Shown: positions 1-8,639 of the stretch, piece after piece
How the letters are laid out: every line of letters begins with the position of its first letter
Numbering within the stretch: the stretch's first letter is position 1
Position numbers and translations under genes: made by a program
The notes under the pieces: generated by a model
What the model was told of the DNA's origin: nothing
The model's input: only the letters and a program-made list of their open reading frames with translations
The model's database searches: none
Assembly: GCA_028692105.1 (NCBI GenBank)
Contig: JAQUYC010000002.1
Coordinates: forward strand, 112,536 to 176,535
DNA from: Eubacteriales bacterium
GTDB taxonomy: Bacteria > Bacillota > Clostridia > Peptostreptococcales > Anaerovoracaceae
Direction: 5' to 3'
Length of the DNA stretch: 64,000 nt

Positions 1-84
1 ACCGTCAAAACTCATTATTTTGTCTCCTTTAACATTTGGAAAACCACATCGTCCCAATTTATAGATTTTCATTTTATTATGATG

Positions 85-90
85 TATAAT
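85..90 (+). promoter_or_regulatory. possible -10 box upstream of yicC
   Basis: A perfect TATAAT lies 57 bases before the yicC start in an AT-rich stretch. No convincing -35 hexamer is found at 16-18 bases upstream (TAGATT at best), so the promoter is only tentative. Bases 1-146 hold no gene. Confidence 0.3.
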
Positions 91-146
91 GTTTTAATAA
101 TATCATACACGTTAAAAATAACAAGACAAGGTTAGGAGAACGATAG

Positions 147-1031
147 ATGATCAAAAGTATGACCGGATTCGGAAGAAGCGAATACTCAGATGGGAAAAGG
201 AGCATAATTGTAGAAATCAAATCAGTAAATCACAGGTACAGTGACATCTCAATTAAAATGCCAAGAAGATATTCATTTGCCGAGGATCGCTTAAAGGCTT
301 CCGTAAAGGATATAGCAAGACGCGGAAAAATCGATGTGTCTATTATGGTTGAAAATATTACAGAGGATGATACCAATATCAGATTGAATACTATGGCTGC
401 CAAGCAATATTACGACAATCTTCAGGAATTACAGAAAAATTTTAAACTCGGAGGCGATATCACACTTCAGTTTCTGGCAACACTTCCCGATGTTTTAAAA
501 TCAGTACCGGATCTGGATGATGAGGAAGCAATTTATAAAAGCTTGCAAATACCCGTGCTGGAAGCCGCCAAAAAATTGAACGAAATGAGGATTCTGGAAG
601 GGGCGAAGTTAGCGGACGATATTATCGTAAGAGGTGATTACATCCGAGCTCAGGTAACAGAGATTGAAAAAAGATCCCCTGAAGTAACAACATGTTACGC
701 GGAAAAATTAAAAGAAAGGATCAAGGAATTGATCGGTAACAACATTGCGCTGCCGGAAGACAGGATTCTCGTAGAAGCAGCAATATTTGCAGATAAATGT
801 AATATAACGGAAGAGCTTGTCCGTCTTAACAGTCATATTATACAGTTAAACAGCATTATTTCGAAGAGTAATCAGCCTGACGGAAAGAAACTTGATTTTT
901 TAGTGCAGGAAATGAATCGTGAAGCAAACACTATCGGTTCAAAAGCTAATGATATAGAAATAACTAATAGAGTACTGGAGATCAAAAGCGAGATTGAAAA
1001 GATCAGAGAGCAGGTGCAGAATATTGAATAG
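147..1031 (+). CDS. yicC: YicC/YloC-family endoribonuclease
   Basis: 294 residues beginning MIKSMTGFGR, the signature N-terminus of the YicC/YloC family, and ending in the conserved DUF1732 region (VQEMNREANTIGSKAND, about residues 252-268). Family members are Mg/Mn-dependent endoribonucleases that act on RNA in the cytoplasm; the physiological substrate in Clostridia is not established. The ATG follows TTAGGAGAAC at good spacing. The gene overlaps gmk by 8 bases, so the two are probably translationally coupled. In many Bacillota remA lies between yicC and gmk; it is absent here. Family identity is clear; the exact role is known only from relatives. Confidence 0.95.
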   Translation: MIKSMTGFGRSEYSDGKRSIIVEIKSVNHRYSDISIKMPRRYSFAEDRLKASVKDIARRGKIDVSIMVENITEDDTNIRLNTMAAKQYYDNLQELQKNFKLGGDITLQFLATLPDVLKSVPDLDDEEAIYKSLQIPVLEAAKKLNEMRILEGAKLADDIIVRGDYIRAQVTEIEKRSPEVTTCYAEKLKERIKELIGNNIALPEDRILVEAAIFADKCNITEELVRLNSHIIQLNSIISKSNQPDGKKLDFLVQEMNREANTIGSKANDIEITNRVLEIKSEIEKIREQVQNIE

Positions 1032-1653
1032 CTCTGTACGTCCTAAAAGCAAAGGCCTTTTATTTGTTGTTTCCGGACCGTCAGGAGCAGGAAAAGGTAC
1101 TATTTGTAAAAAATTATTAGAAAAAAAAGATATTGAGCTATCTGTTTCCATGACGACCAGAAAGCCGAGACCTGGGGAAGTTGAAGGAAAGAACTATTAT
1201 TTTGTATCGGAGGAAAAATTCCTTGATACAATAAAAAATGACGGTTTTCTTGAATATGCCAATGTTTACGGAAATTATTACGGAACACCGAAAGATATTG
1301 TCGTACAAATGCTTGAGCAAGGCCGGGATGTGGTTCTGGAGATAGATATTCAGGGTGCACTGCAAATAAGGGCGTCCTATCCTAAGGGAATATTTATTTT
1401 TATTTTACCGCCTTCCATGGCTGAACTTAGGAATCGAATAACAGGAAGAGGATCGGAAACTGAGGATGATATCAATTTAAGGCTTGGGGAAACATTAAAA
1501 GAGGTAGCCTACATTGATAAGTATGATTATTGTGTAATAAACGGCACAATCGATGAGGCTGTAAATAGAGTAGTTGCAATAATAGTTGCAGAGCATTCCA
1601 GGGTCTCGGAAGATATTTATGAATTGATAGAGAAGTATAAGGAGGAAATTTAA
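1024..1653 (+). CDS. gmk: guanylate kinase
   Basis: About 209 residues. It phosphorylates GMP/dGMP with ATP in the cytoplasm as part of purine nucleotide synthesis. The P-loop SGPSGAGKGT lies at residues 17-26, and the GMP-binding TTRKPRPGEVEGKNYYF motif follows. I place the start at TTG 1024, 7 bases after an AGGTG sequence, because family proteins begin shortly before KGLLFVVSGPSG; the more upstream TTG at 994 would add ten residues that overlap yicC without family support. The 3' end runs through GGAGG, which serves rpoZ, whose ATG abuts the stop. Ordinary gmk apart from the rare start codon. Confidence 0.95.
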   Translation: MNSSVRPKSKGLLFVVSGPSGAGKGTICKKLLEKKDIELSVSMTTRKPRPGEVEGKNYYFVSEEKFLDTIKNDGFLEYANVYGNYYGTPKDIVVQMLEQGRDVVLEIDIQGALQIRASYPKGIFIFILPPSMAELRNRITGRGSETEDDINLRLGETLKEVAYIDKYDYCVINGTIDEAVNRVVAIIVAEHSRVSEDIYELIEKYKEEI

Positions 1654-1842
1654 ATGTTATATCCGTCAATTAATTTACTTAGAGAAAAGGCCGATAGCAG
1701 GTATACTCTTGTGATACTGGCAGCAAAGAGGGCAAGAGATATCATAGATGGGAAACCAAAGCTTACTGAAGCAGATAGTGAAAAGCCTGTTTCAATTGCA
1801 GCACACGAAATCGCAGAAGCGCTGATTACTTATCAACGATAA
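1654..1842 (+). CDS. rpoZ: RNA polymerase omega subunit
   Basis: 62 residues starting MLYPSINLLREKADSRYTLV and carrying the omega core AAKRARDI followed by the IAAHEIAEAL helix. Omega helps assemble and stabilise beta-prime in RNA polymerase. It starts directly at the gmk stop, with AAGGAGG inside the end of gmk, so expression is coupled. It is short, as usual for clostridial omega. In many relatives coaBC and priA follow; here an amino-acid transporter with its own promoter follows instead. Confidence 0.93.
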   Translation: MLYPSINLLREKADSRYTLVILAAKRARDIIDGKPKLTEADSEKPVSIAAHEIAEALITYQR

Positions 1843-1910
1843 AAAACTCTGCAAACTGAAAATTCTTGTTTTTCCGGGGCGAAAAAGTGAGTCCCGGATT
1901 AATTTAGTGC

Positions 1911-1939
1911 TTTACAATTTTAGCACAATAAAGTATAAT
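1911..1939 (+). promoter_or_regulatory. sigma-A promoter of the amino-acid ABC importer
   Basis: TTTACA (1911-1916), 17-base spacer, TATAAT (1934-1939), 42 bases before the binding-protein ATG. This is close to the vegetative consensus, which suggests that the transporter is transcribed separately from yicC-gmk-rpoZ. Confidence 0.75.
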
Positions 1940-1980
1940 CGTAATATAACGAGATGTAATAGAGATGGAGGAGTAATAAA

Positions 1981-2841
1981 ATGTTTAAAAAAGTTAGCAT
2001 ATTGCTGGTATTGGTTCTTATTATGAGTATATTTGCAGTTGGATGCGGCGGCGATGGGGCTGCCGAGAACGAAACACCTGCCGATGTTGATACCTCCCTG
2101 ACGGATCTCCAGGAAAGAGGAACAATAGTAGTGGGCATTGATGATCAATTTCCGCCTATGGGCTTTGTAGGAGAAGATGGAGAGCTTACAGGATTTGATG
2201 TAGAACTTTCTAAACTGGTTGCGGAAAAGCTCGGTGTTGAAGCAAAAATTCAGCCCATAGACTGGTCTGCAAAAGAAATGGAATTAAACAGCGGAAACAT
2301 CGATGTAATTTGGAATGGTTACACTATTACTGCAGCGCGTACCGAACAGGTAGAATTCACAAAGCCTTACCTGAATAATGAACAGGTATTAGTAGTTGCT
2401 AATGATTCACCTTATCAGACAAAAGCAGATCTTATAGGTAAAACCGTAGGTGCACAGGTAGAAAGTGCAGGTTTGGATGCGCTGAAAGCTGACACGGAAT
2501 TAGCCGATAATCTTGCAGATATACCTGAATATGATGACTACCTCATGGCTTTGCTGGATTTAGGAACCGACAGACTGGATGCGGTCGCAATTGATAAGAT
2601 ATTGATCGGTTACACAATGTCACAGAATCCGGACAAATACAGAATACTTGACGAAAGCCTTGCTGATGAGTATTATGGAATAGGCTGTGCTGAAGGTGCG
2701 GTAGCTTTAAGGGAAGCAATTGACATTGCCCTTGATGAATTATTTGAGGATGGAAGCATAGAAGCATTGTCAATCGAGTGGTTCGGGGAAAACATCGTTA
2801 TTCGTGACGTAGATCAGCTTACAGCTGCAGACTTTGAATAA
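1981..2841 (+). CDS. amino-acid ABC transporter substrate-binding lipoprotein
   Basis: 286 residues. The N-terminus is a lipoprotein signal with lipobox around FAVGC, and Cys22 is the expected diacylglycerol attachment site. The mature part is a family 3 periplasmic-binding fold (opening GTIVVGIDDQFPPMGFVGED, then GFDVELSKLVAEKLG), typical of polar amino-acid importers. It should sit on the outer face of the membrane and deliver a polar amino acid to the permease at 2934. The exact substrate cannot be read from sequence. A GGAGGAG ribosome site precedes the ATG. A stem-loop follows the gene and probably lets it be made in excess over the permease. Confidence 0.93.
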   Translation: MFKKVSILLVLVLIMSIFAVGCGGDGAAENETPADVDTSLTDLQERGTIVVGIDDQFPPMGFVGEDGELTGFDVELSKLVAEKLGVEAKIQPIDWSAKEMELNSGNIDVIWNGYTITAARTEQVEFTKPYLNNEQVLVVANDSPYQTKADLIGKTVGAQVESAGLDALKADTELADNLADIPEYDDYLMALLDLGTDRLDAVAIDKILIGYTMSQNPDKYRILDESLADEYYGIGCAEGAVALREAIDIALDELFEDGSIEALSIEWFGENIVIRDVDQLTAADFE

Positions 2842-2870
2842 ACGTGATCCTTTGATCTGATAAAGGAATT

Positions 2871-2894
2871 AGGCTTCTGCTGTGGCAGAGGCTT
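2871..2894 (+). terminator. intercistronic stem-loop after the binding-protein gene
   Basis: A 10-bp stem (2871-2880 with 2885-2894, one or two G-T pairs) with a TGTG loop, followed by TTTATTC. The weak T-tract suggests partial termination or 3'-end protection, which would favour the binding protein over the membrane components. Confidence 0.5.
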
Positions 2895-2933
2895 TATTCT
2901 TTCCAAGACAATACATAGAAAGGCGGTTCGTAC

Positions 2934-3575
2934 TTGGAAAATCTTTCAAATATTACGCTATATATATTACAAGGCGCAGTAATTTCTTTGAAAATCTATC
3001 TGATCACGATTGTTTTTTCGATACCATTAGGTATGCTTTTCGCTATGGGAAAACTGAGCAGATTTAAACCGGTGAAATGGCTGCTTGAAATATATACCTG
3101 GGTATTCAGGGGAACTCCGCTGCTCCTGCAGCTGTTGTTTGTGTACTTTGGACTCCCGTATTTAGGAATAGAATTGAGCAGAGAGATGGCTGCCTATGTC
3201 ACCTTTGTTGTTAATTATGCGGCATATTTTACAGAAATCTTCAGAGCAGGAATCCAATCTATAGGAAGAGGTCAGTATGAAGCGGCAAAAGCACTCGGTT
3301 TGAACTATAAGCTGACAATGAAGCGGATAATTATTCCCCAGGCGATTAAAGTAATTCTACCTCCAACAGGGAATGAAGCGGTTACCTTAATTAAAGATAC
3401 AGCCCTTGCTTCTGTTATTGCTCTGTCGGACATTCTTAGAAACGCAAAATCAATGGTCTCAAGAACAGCAAGCATAGAAGGATACATTATTGCCGCAATC
3501 TTATATTTAATAATGACATTCGTAATAATTAATATTTTTAAATATATCGAGAAACGTTTCGCATATTACCGATAG
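2934..3575 (+). CDS. amino-acid ABC transporter permease (HisM/GlnP type)
   Basis: 213 residues, with several hydrophobic spans and the EAA loop signature (QYEAAKALGLNYKLTMKRII, about residues 115-134) that contacts the ATPase. It should form the homodimeric membrane channel of the importer. The start is TTG at 2934, 7 bases after GAAAGGCGG; family N-termini begin just before the first transmembrane helix, which fits. It lies 12 bases before the ATPase gene, whose GGAGGG site directly follows the stop. Substrate specificity is unknown. Confidence 0.92.
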   Translation: MENLSNITLYILQGAVISLKIYLITIVFSIPLGMLFAMGKLSRFKPVKWLLEIYTWVFRGTPLLLQLLFVYFGLPYLGIELSREMAAYVTFVVNYAAYFTEIFRAGIQSIGRGQYEAAKALGLNYKLTMKRIIIPQAIKVILPPTGNEAVTLIKDTALASVIALSDILRNAKSMVSRTASIEGYIIAAILYLIMTFVIINIFKYIEKRFAYYR

Positions 3576-3587
3576 GAGGGATTCTTT

Positions 3588-4349
3588 ATGGAAGAAATTA
3601 TTAAAGTAGAAAATCTGCATAAAGGCTTTGGATCGCTCCATGTTTTGAAAGGTATCAATTTTTTTGTAAGAAAAGGTGAAATCATTTCGGTAATCGGCCC
3701 TTCCGGTTCGGGAAAAAGCACATTGCTGAGATGTCTGAATCACTTAGAAGTTGCTGATATGGGTAGCATAAGTTTTGAAGGAAATTATATCGCAAAAGCA
3801 GATTCAGCAGGCAGGGCAGTATATAAAAGAAATAAAGAGGTGCTCTCCACATGCAGCAATATAGGTATGGTATTTCAAAATTTTAACCTGTTTCCTCATA
3901 AATCTGTCCTTGAAAACATAATTGAAGCGCCGATGATCGTGAAAGGGAAATCAAAAAAGGAAGCTGAAAAAGCGGCTGAAGACCTTCTTGCAAAAGTAGG
4001 GCTTCAGGATAAAAGAGATGCATATCCGTATCAGCTTTCAGGAGGGCAGAAGCAGAGAGTGGCCATAGCAAGGGCACTTGCAATGGAACCTGAAATCATG
4101 CTGTTTGACGAACCGACTTCCGCCTTAGATCCGGAGCTGATAGGTGAGGTACTTCATGTAATAAAAAAATTGGCAGAAGAGAGAATGACGATGATCATTG
4201 TTACGCATGAGATGAATTTCGCCCGGGAAATTTCAGACAGAATCATCTTTATGGATGACGGACAAATCGTAGTGGATGGTGTGCCGGATGATATTTTTGT
4301 TAATCCCGAGCACCCAAGGATCAAAACTTTTCTTAATAAAGTATTATAA
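3588..4349 (+). CDS. amino-acid ABC transporter ATP-binding protein
   Basis: 253 residues. Walker [10 protein letters not shown] at residues 37-45, Q-loop in [11 protein letters not shown], signature LSGGQKQR, Walker [13 protein letters not shown] and the switch His in IVTHE are all intact. It powers the importer from the cytoplasmic face. It closely resembles GlnQ/ArtM-type ATPases of polar amino-acid uptake systems. TAGGAGGG precedes the ATG. It is the last gene of the three-gene operon; the AT-rich region after it carries the rpsB promoter. Confidence 0.95.
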   Translation: MEEIIKVENLHKGFGSLHVLKGINFFVRKGEIISVIGPSGSGKSTLLRCLNHLEVADMGSISFEGNYIAKADSAGRAVYKRNKEVLSTCSNIGMVFQNFNLFPHKSVLENIIEAPMIVKGKSKKEAEKAAEDLLAKVGLQDKRDAYPYQLSGGQKQRVAIARALAMEPEIMLFDEPTSALDPELIGEVLHVIKKLAEERMTMIIVTHEMNFAREISDRIIFMDDGQIVVDGVPDDIFVNPEHPRIKTFLNKVL

Positions 4350-4404
4350 AATTATTAAGAATAAAAATAAAATTTATACGAATAGAATATAAAATAAAAT
4401 AAAA

Positions 4405-4433
4405 TTGATTTTTAAATTATTATAGTGTATAGT
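4405..4433 (+). promoter_or_regulatory. rpsB promoter and long leader
   Basis: TTGATT (4405-4410), 17-base spacer, TATAGT (4428-4433). The likely transcript start near 4440 leaves a 5' leader of about 135 bases before rpsB, longer than needed for ribosome binding. A leader of this length fits autogenous control of ribosomal protein synthesis, but no known S2 leader fold was recognised. Confidence 0.65.
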
Positions 4434-4574
4434 ATTCAAGGATATGTCTCAAATTGAGGTGTTTTCACATTTTATATTTAATTTCACACACCGTGTTACA
4501 AAGAAATGGGTGCCTGAATATGGTCGTTTCGATGGACGGCACGGTGGAGGGAGAAAACCAGGAGGTAAAAAGCA

Positions 4575-5327
4575 ATGGCAGTAATTTCAATGAAACAATT
4601 ACTGGAAGCAGGTGTGCATTTCGGACACCAAACAAGAAGATGGAACCCCAAAATGGCTCCATATATCTTTACTGAAAGAAATGGGATTTATATAATAGAT
4701 CTGCAGAAAACAGTAAGGAAAATCGATGAAGCATATGCATTCATGAAAGAGGTTGCAGTAACGGGAAGACCTGTTCTGTTTGTAGGAACAAAGAAACAGG
4801 CACAGGCAGCAATTTCAGATGAAGCCAAGAGATGCGGCATGTATTTTGTCAATGAGAGATGGCTTGGAGGCATGCTGACAAATTACAAGACGATTGCAAG
4901 CAGAATTAAAAGACTAAACGATATTAAAGCGATGGAAACAGACGGAACCTTTGATGCTTTGACTAAAAAGGAAGTATTCAAGTTGAAAGCAGAACTTGAA
5001 AAGTTGGAAAAATTCCTGGGCGGTATCAAAGATATGAAGGGCATGCCGGCTGCAATATTTGTTGTTGACCCGAAAAAAGAAAGAATCGCAATCAAGGAAG
5101 CGAGAATACTGGGTATTCCGATAGTCGGTATCGTAGATACTAATTGTGATCCTGATGATGTTGACTATATTATTCCGGCTAATGACGATGCTATAAGAGC
5201 AGTTAAGCTGATTACGGGAAGAATGGCCGATGCGATTATAGAAGCAAACCAGGGAGAAAGCTTTGCAGAAGCAGAAGAGACTGCAGCTGTTGAAGATGAA
5301 GCAGTACAGGAAGCAGCTGCTGAATAA
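4575..5327 (+). CDS. rpsB: 30S ribosomal protein S2
   Basis: 250 residues, with the S2 hallmarks: [23 protein letters not shown] opening ([19 protein letters not shown]), [21 protein letters not shown], and a C-terminal [10 protein letters not shown] segment. S2 binds late to the small subunit near the platform. The C-terminus is an acidic, Ala/Glu-rich tail common in Bacillota. CAGGAGG precedes the ATG. tsf follows after 104 bases that contain a stem-loop, the widely conserved rpsB-tsf pairing. Confidence 0.97.
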   Translation: MAVISMKQLLEAGVHFGHQTRRWNPKMAPYIFTERNGIYIIDLQKTVRKIDEAYAFMKEVAVTGRPVLFVGTKKQAQAAISDEAKRCGMYFVNERWLGGMLTNYKTIASRIKRLNDIKAMETDGTFDALTKKEVFKLKAELEKLEKFLGGIKDMKGMPAAIFVVDPKKERIAIKEARILGIPIVGIVDTNCDPDDVDYIIPANDDAIRAVKLITGRMADAIIEANQGESFAEAEETAAVEDEAVQEAAAE

Positions 5328-5341
5328 CTCAGCCTAACATC

Positions 5342-5369
5342 CTGTCCGGTGCTTGCACACCGCAGACAG
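5342..5369 (+). other. stem-loop between rpsB and tsf
   Basis: Two stacked 5-bp helices (CTGTC/GACAG and CGGTG/CACCG) close a CTTGCA loop, with a two-base bulge. No T-tract follows, so it is not an intrinsic terminator. It may be an attenuation, processing or stability element between rpsB and tsf. Confidence 0.5.
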
Positions 5370-5431
5370 AGTTAATAAGTTCGCCATTAATTTGTTTCAC
5401 AAATGGGGTGAGCTAGTATAGGAGGACTAAA

Positions 5432-6346
5432 ATGGAAGTAACCGCGGGTATGGTAAAAGAGCTGCGCGAGAGAACAAGCGCAGGAATGATGGATTGTAAA
5501 AAGGCTCTTGTTGAAACAAGTGGAGATATGGAAAAGGCGATCGAGCTGCTTAGAGAAAAGGGACTTGCGAAGGCTGCAAAAAAAGCCGGCAGAGTCGCAT
5601 CACAAGGGTTGGTGAAGTTGGCATTTTCAGCTGATGGCAAAAAAGCAGCCGCTATAGAAGTGAATTCAGAAACAGATTTTGTTGCTAAAAACGAAGAATT
5701 CATTGACTTTGTTTCAGCATTAGCTGATTTGGCTCTTTCATCTTCAGCTGCAGACTTAGAAAGTTTTATGGTTTTGGATTATAAAGACGACGGTACTGTT
5801 CAGGATGCTTTAAACAATAAGATAGCCAAAATTGGTGAGAACATGAACGTCAGAAGATTTGCACGATATGAAACACCAGGCGTCGTTTATACAGGATATA
5901 CACATGGAAATGGTAAGATCGGCGTTATTGTAGGATTTGAAACAGAAGCCTCTTATGATGAGATAGCAGTAATGGGCAAGGATGTTGCAATGCAGATAGC
6001 TTCCATGAATCCCAAGTTTATCGATGAAACAGCTATTGACCCGGAATATATAGAAAGTGAAAAAAATATATTGGTGCATCAGGCATTGAACGAAGGTAAG
6101 CCTGCAAATATAGTTGAGAAGATGGTGACAGGCAGACTAAAAAAAGAATTAAAAGAGACCTGCCTGATAGAACAGAAATTTGTAAAGGACGGGGAAATCA
6201 GCGTTTGTCAGTATATTGACAGTTTCGCCGAAACCATTGGAAAATCAATTAAGGTTGTCGAAATGCTGAGATATGAAGTCGGCGAAGGCATCGAAAAGAA
6301 AGAAGAAAATTTTGCTGAAGAAGTCGCAAAACAGATGAACAACTAA
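5432..6346 (+). CDS. tsf: elongation factor Ts
   Basis: 304 residues. The N-terminal UBA-like domain (VKELRERTSAGMMDCKKAL, residues about 9-27) and the core motif IEVNSETDFVAKNEEF identify the nucleotide exchange factor that regenerates EF-Tu-GTP. The length matches the family. TAGGAGG precedes the ATG. It ends just before a short palindrome and an extended -10 box that may drive pyrH. Ordinary gene. Confidence 0.97.
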   Translation: MEVTAGMVKELRERTSAGMMDCKKALVETSGDMEKAIELLREKGLAKAAKKAGRVASQGLVKLAFSADGKKAAAIEVNSETDFVAKNEEFIDFVSALADLALSSSAADLESFMVLDYKDDGTVQDALNNKIAKIGENMNVRRFARYETPGVVYTGYTHGNGKIGVIVGFETEASYDEIAVMGKDVAMQIASMNPKFIDETAIDPEYIESEKNILVHQALNEGKPANIVEKMVTGRLKKELKETCLIEQKFVKDGEISVCQYIDSFAETIGKSIKVVEMLRYEVGEGIEKKEENFAEEVAKQMNN

Positions 6347-6354
6347 TCGGAATA

Positions 6355-6390
6355 TGGTATAATAAAAGGACACTATTTATAGTGTCCTTT
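6355..6390 (+). promoter_or_regulatory. extended -10 box followed by a perfect hairpin (tsf-pyrH gap)
   Basis: TGG-TATAAT (6355-6363) forms an extended -10 element without a clear -35. It is followed at once by a perfect 11-bp hairpin (6365-6375 with 6380-6390, TTTA loop). The hairpin is not followed by a T-run. It could be a weak terminator of rpsB-tsf or a 5'-end stabiliser of a pyrH transcript. Confidence 0.45.
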
Positions 6391-6424
6391 ATATTAATTA
6401 AATAATAGCAGAAAGGACGCGAGT

Positions 6425-7129
6425 ATGGAGCCGAAATACAAGAGAGTGGTTTTAAAAATCAGTGGGGAAGCTCTGGCCGGAGAATCAAAATTCGGTTTGA
6501 ACGAAGACATGCTGGGAATGGTAGCAAAACAGGTAAAGACCCTTACGGAAATGAAAGTTCAGGTGGCAGTTGTAGTTGGGGGAGGGAATTTCTGGAGAGG
6601 AAGAACCAGTAAAAGTATGGACCGTGCCACAGCGGATTACATGGGAATGTTGGCTACGGTAATTAACGCGCTGGCGCTTCAGGATGCTTTCGAAGCCATC
6701 GGTATACCGACAAGGGTACAGAGCGCTATAGAGATGAAAGAGATAGCTGAGCCTTATATCAGAAGACGTGCAATGTCTCATCTTTCAAAAAATATTGTAG
6801 TTATTTTTGCAGCAGGTACAGGAAATCCATTTTTCTCAACAGATACCGCAGCAGCATTGAGAGCTGCCGAAATTGAAGCCGATATCATTCTTCTGGCAAA
6901 AAAAGTCGATGCTGTATATTCTGATGATCCTGAAAATAATGCAGAAGCAATTCGATATGAACAGCTGGCTCATAAAGATTTATTGGCAAAAACACTTAAG
7001 GTTATGGATTCTACAGCAGCCTCTTTATGTATGGATAACGAAATACCGATTCATGTATTTGGGCTGGCACAGCCTGACAATGTTATTAAAGCAGTTTGCG
7101 GCGAAAAAATAGGCACGATAATCAAGTAG
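6425..7129 (+). CDS. pyrH: UMP kinase
   Basis: 234 residues of the amino-acid-kinase fold: KISGEALAG near the N-terminus, [12 protein letters not shown] for phosphate binding, and [10 protein letters not shown]. It makes UDP from UMP with ATP in the cytoplasm, feeding RNA, DNA and cell-wall precursors; bacterial UMP kinases are hexamers controlled by GTP and UTP. The length is standard. GAAAGGACG precedes the ATG. It is followed by frr in the conserved order rpsB-tsf-pyrH-frr. Confidence 0.97.
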   Translation: MEPKYKRVVLKISGEALAGESKFGLNEDMLGMVAKQVKTLTEMKVQVAVVVGGGNFWRGRTSKSMDRATADYMGMLATVINALALQDAFEAIGIPTRVQSAIEMKEIAEPYIRRRAMSHLSKNIVVIFAAGTGNPFFSTDTAAALRAAEIEADIILLAKKVDAVYSDDPENNAEAIRYEQLAHKDLLAKTLKVMDSTAASLCMDNEIPIHVFGLAQPDNVIKAVCGEKIGTIIK

Positions 7130-7174
7130 TGCAGGAATTTAATATCAAATATTATTAATTACGGAGGATGAATT

Positions 7175-7732
7175 ATGAGTATTGATGTTCAAAAAGTTCT
7201 TGATGAAAAGATGAAAAAAAGTATATCTGTTTTAAAAGAAGAACTAAACACAGTAAGGGCGGGTAGAGCAAATCCAGCTTTATTGGATAAAATAACTGTA
7301 GATTATTACGGAAGTCCTGCTCCATTGAAAAACATATCCAATATTTCAGTCCCGGATCCAAGGAGCCTTTTGATTTCACCTTTTGACCCAAAATCCATCC
7401 ATGATATAGAAAAAGCGATAAATATCGCAAATTTGGGAATCAATCCTTCCAATGACGGCAAATCAATTCGTTTAGTGATCCCCGCAGTAACAGAAGAAAG
7501 AAGAAAAGAACTGATTAAGGTTATTAAAAAATGTGGTGAGGATACGAAGGTTGCGGTACGTAATGAGAGAAGAGATGCCAACGACGACCTGAAAAAACGG
7601 GAAAAGTCCGGAGAAATGACAGAGGATGATTTGAAGAAGTCAATGGATGAAGTACAAAAAATGACGGATAAATGCATCAAGGACATAGATGCAATCATTG
7701 CAGAAAAAGAAAAGGAAATCATGGAGGTTTAA
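7175..7732 (+). CDS. frr: ribosome recycling factor
   Basis: 185 residues, the usual RRF length. The motif LNTVRAGRANPALLDKI and the charged C-terminal helix (about residues 130-180) are typical. It splits post-termination ribosomes together with EF-G. GGAGGATG lies before the ATG. The stop is 3 bases before the TTG of a small PASTA-like ORF, and GGAGG inside the frr tail is positioned for that ORF. Confidence 0.97.
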   Translation: MSIDVQKVLDEKMKKSISVLKEELNTVRAGRANPALLDKITVDYYGSPAPLKNISNISVPDPRSLLISPFDPKSIHDIEKAINIANLGINPSNDGKSIRLVIPAVTEERRKELIKVIKKCGEDTKVAVRNERRDANDDLKKREKSGEMTEDDLKKSMDEVQKMTDKCIKDIDAIIAEKEKEIMEV

Positions 7733-7735
7733 CCA

Positions 7736-7924
7736 TTGAGTGAATTTCCTGATGTTTTAGGTATAGAACTTAAAAATGCAGAAGCCCTTCTGGAAGCAGA
7801 AGGGTTAGATTTTATTATAATAGAAACGAGACCGCCAAGGCGGGAACTGACAGAAGGAACACTTAGAGTGATACGTACGCAGAAGCAGAATGACAGAGTA
7901 GTTTTAACGGTGTGCAGGATATGA
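7736..7924 (+). CDS. stand-alone PASTA-like mini-protein
   Basis: 62 residues from TTG 7736, with GGAGG at 7724-7728. The chain reads as one PASTA-type unit: FPDVLGIELKNAEALLEAEG, then a central strand, a TEGTLRVIRTQ turn and a final strand VVLTV. PASTA repeats normally occur in tandem outside the membrane on PrkC-type kinases and penicillin-binding proteins, where they bind muropeptides. This copy has no signal peptide or membrane anchor and should be cytoplasmic. It overlaps uppS by ATGA. The tight packing between frr and uppS argues that it is a real gene; its function is unknown and the PASTA call is by eye. Confidence 0.7.
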   Translation: MSEFPDVLGIELKNAEALLEAEGLDFIIIETRPPRRELTEGTLRVIRTQKQNDRVVLTVCRI

Positions 7925-8631
7925 TCGATTTAGAGAAAATCCCCGCCCATATCGCCATTATTATGGATGGAAACGGAAGATGGGCACAAAATAGAAACTT
8001 GCCGAGGTTGGCAGGTCACAATGCCGGCATGATAGCAATGAAGGAAATAGTAAAAGCAGCATCATCTCTTGGAGTACATCATTTGACTGTATATGCTTTT
8101 TCTACGGAAAACTGGAGACGCACTACAGAAGAGGTCACCGGAATTTTTAAGCTGCTCATCATATATGTCGAGAAAGAGCTTAATGAACTACATCAAAATA
8201 ATATAAAAGTCAGGATACTTGGAGATTATGAGAAACTTCCGGCTGATGCAGTAAAAAGTTTGGAACGTTCTCTGAAAACGACGAAGGATAACACCGGGCT
8301 GCAGTTTAATATTGCATTGAATTACGGTGGAAGGGATGAAATACTAAGATCTGTTAAAAAACTTGCCAAGGAAGTTGAGATGGGAAGGATGAAAGCAGAC
8401 GCAATTACTGAGGAAGATATTGCGAATAATCTTTATACTTACGGGATCCCTGATCCGGATATGATAATCCGGACGAGCGGTGAAATGAGGCTGAGCAATT
8501 ATCTGTTATGGCAGAGCGCATACAGCGAATTTGTTTTTACTGATATGCTATGGCCGGATTTTACCAGAGAAGACTTTGAAATGACGATTGAGGTATTTCA
8601 GAACAGGAAAAGGCGATTTGGAGGAAGGTGA
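7921..8631 (+). CDS. uppS: isoprenyl transferase (undecaprenyl diphosphate synthase)
   Basis: 236 residues from ATG 7921, which overlaps the upstream stop as ATGA; a GTG at 7912 is an alternative. IIMDGNGRWAQ carries the catalytic Asp, and STENWRR, IRTSGEMRLSNYLLWQ and the C-terminal RKRRFGG are family signatures. It extends farnesyl diphosphate with isopentenyl diphosphate in cis to give the C55 carrier for peptidoglycan and wall polymers. The downstream dxr and ispG supply the C5 precursors. Confidence 0.96.
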   Translation: MIDLEKIPAHIAIIMDGNGRWAQNRNLPRLAGHNAGMIAMKEIVKAASSLGVHHLTVYAFSTENWRRTTEEVTGIFKLLIIYVEKELNELHQNNIKVRILGDYEKLPADAVKSLERSLKTTKDNTGLQFNIALNYGGRDEILRSVKKLAKEVEMGRMKADAITEEDIANNLYTYGIPDPDMIIRTSGEMRLSNYLLWQSAYSEFVFTDMLWPDFTREDFEMTIEVFQNRKRRFGGR

Positions 8632-8639
8632 AAGACGGA

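Noticed and set aside
7306..7722. 138-residue minus-strand frame opposite frr
   Set aside because: Lies entirely within frr, a certain gene; no start signal and no recognisable product.
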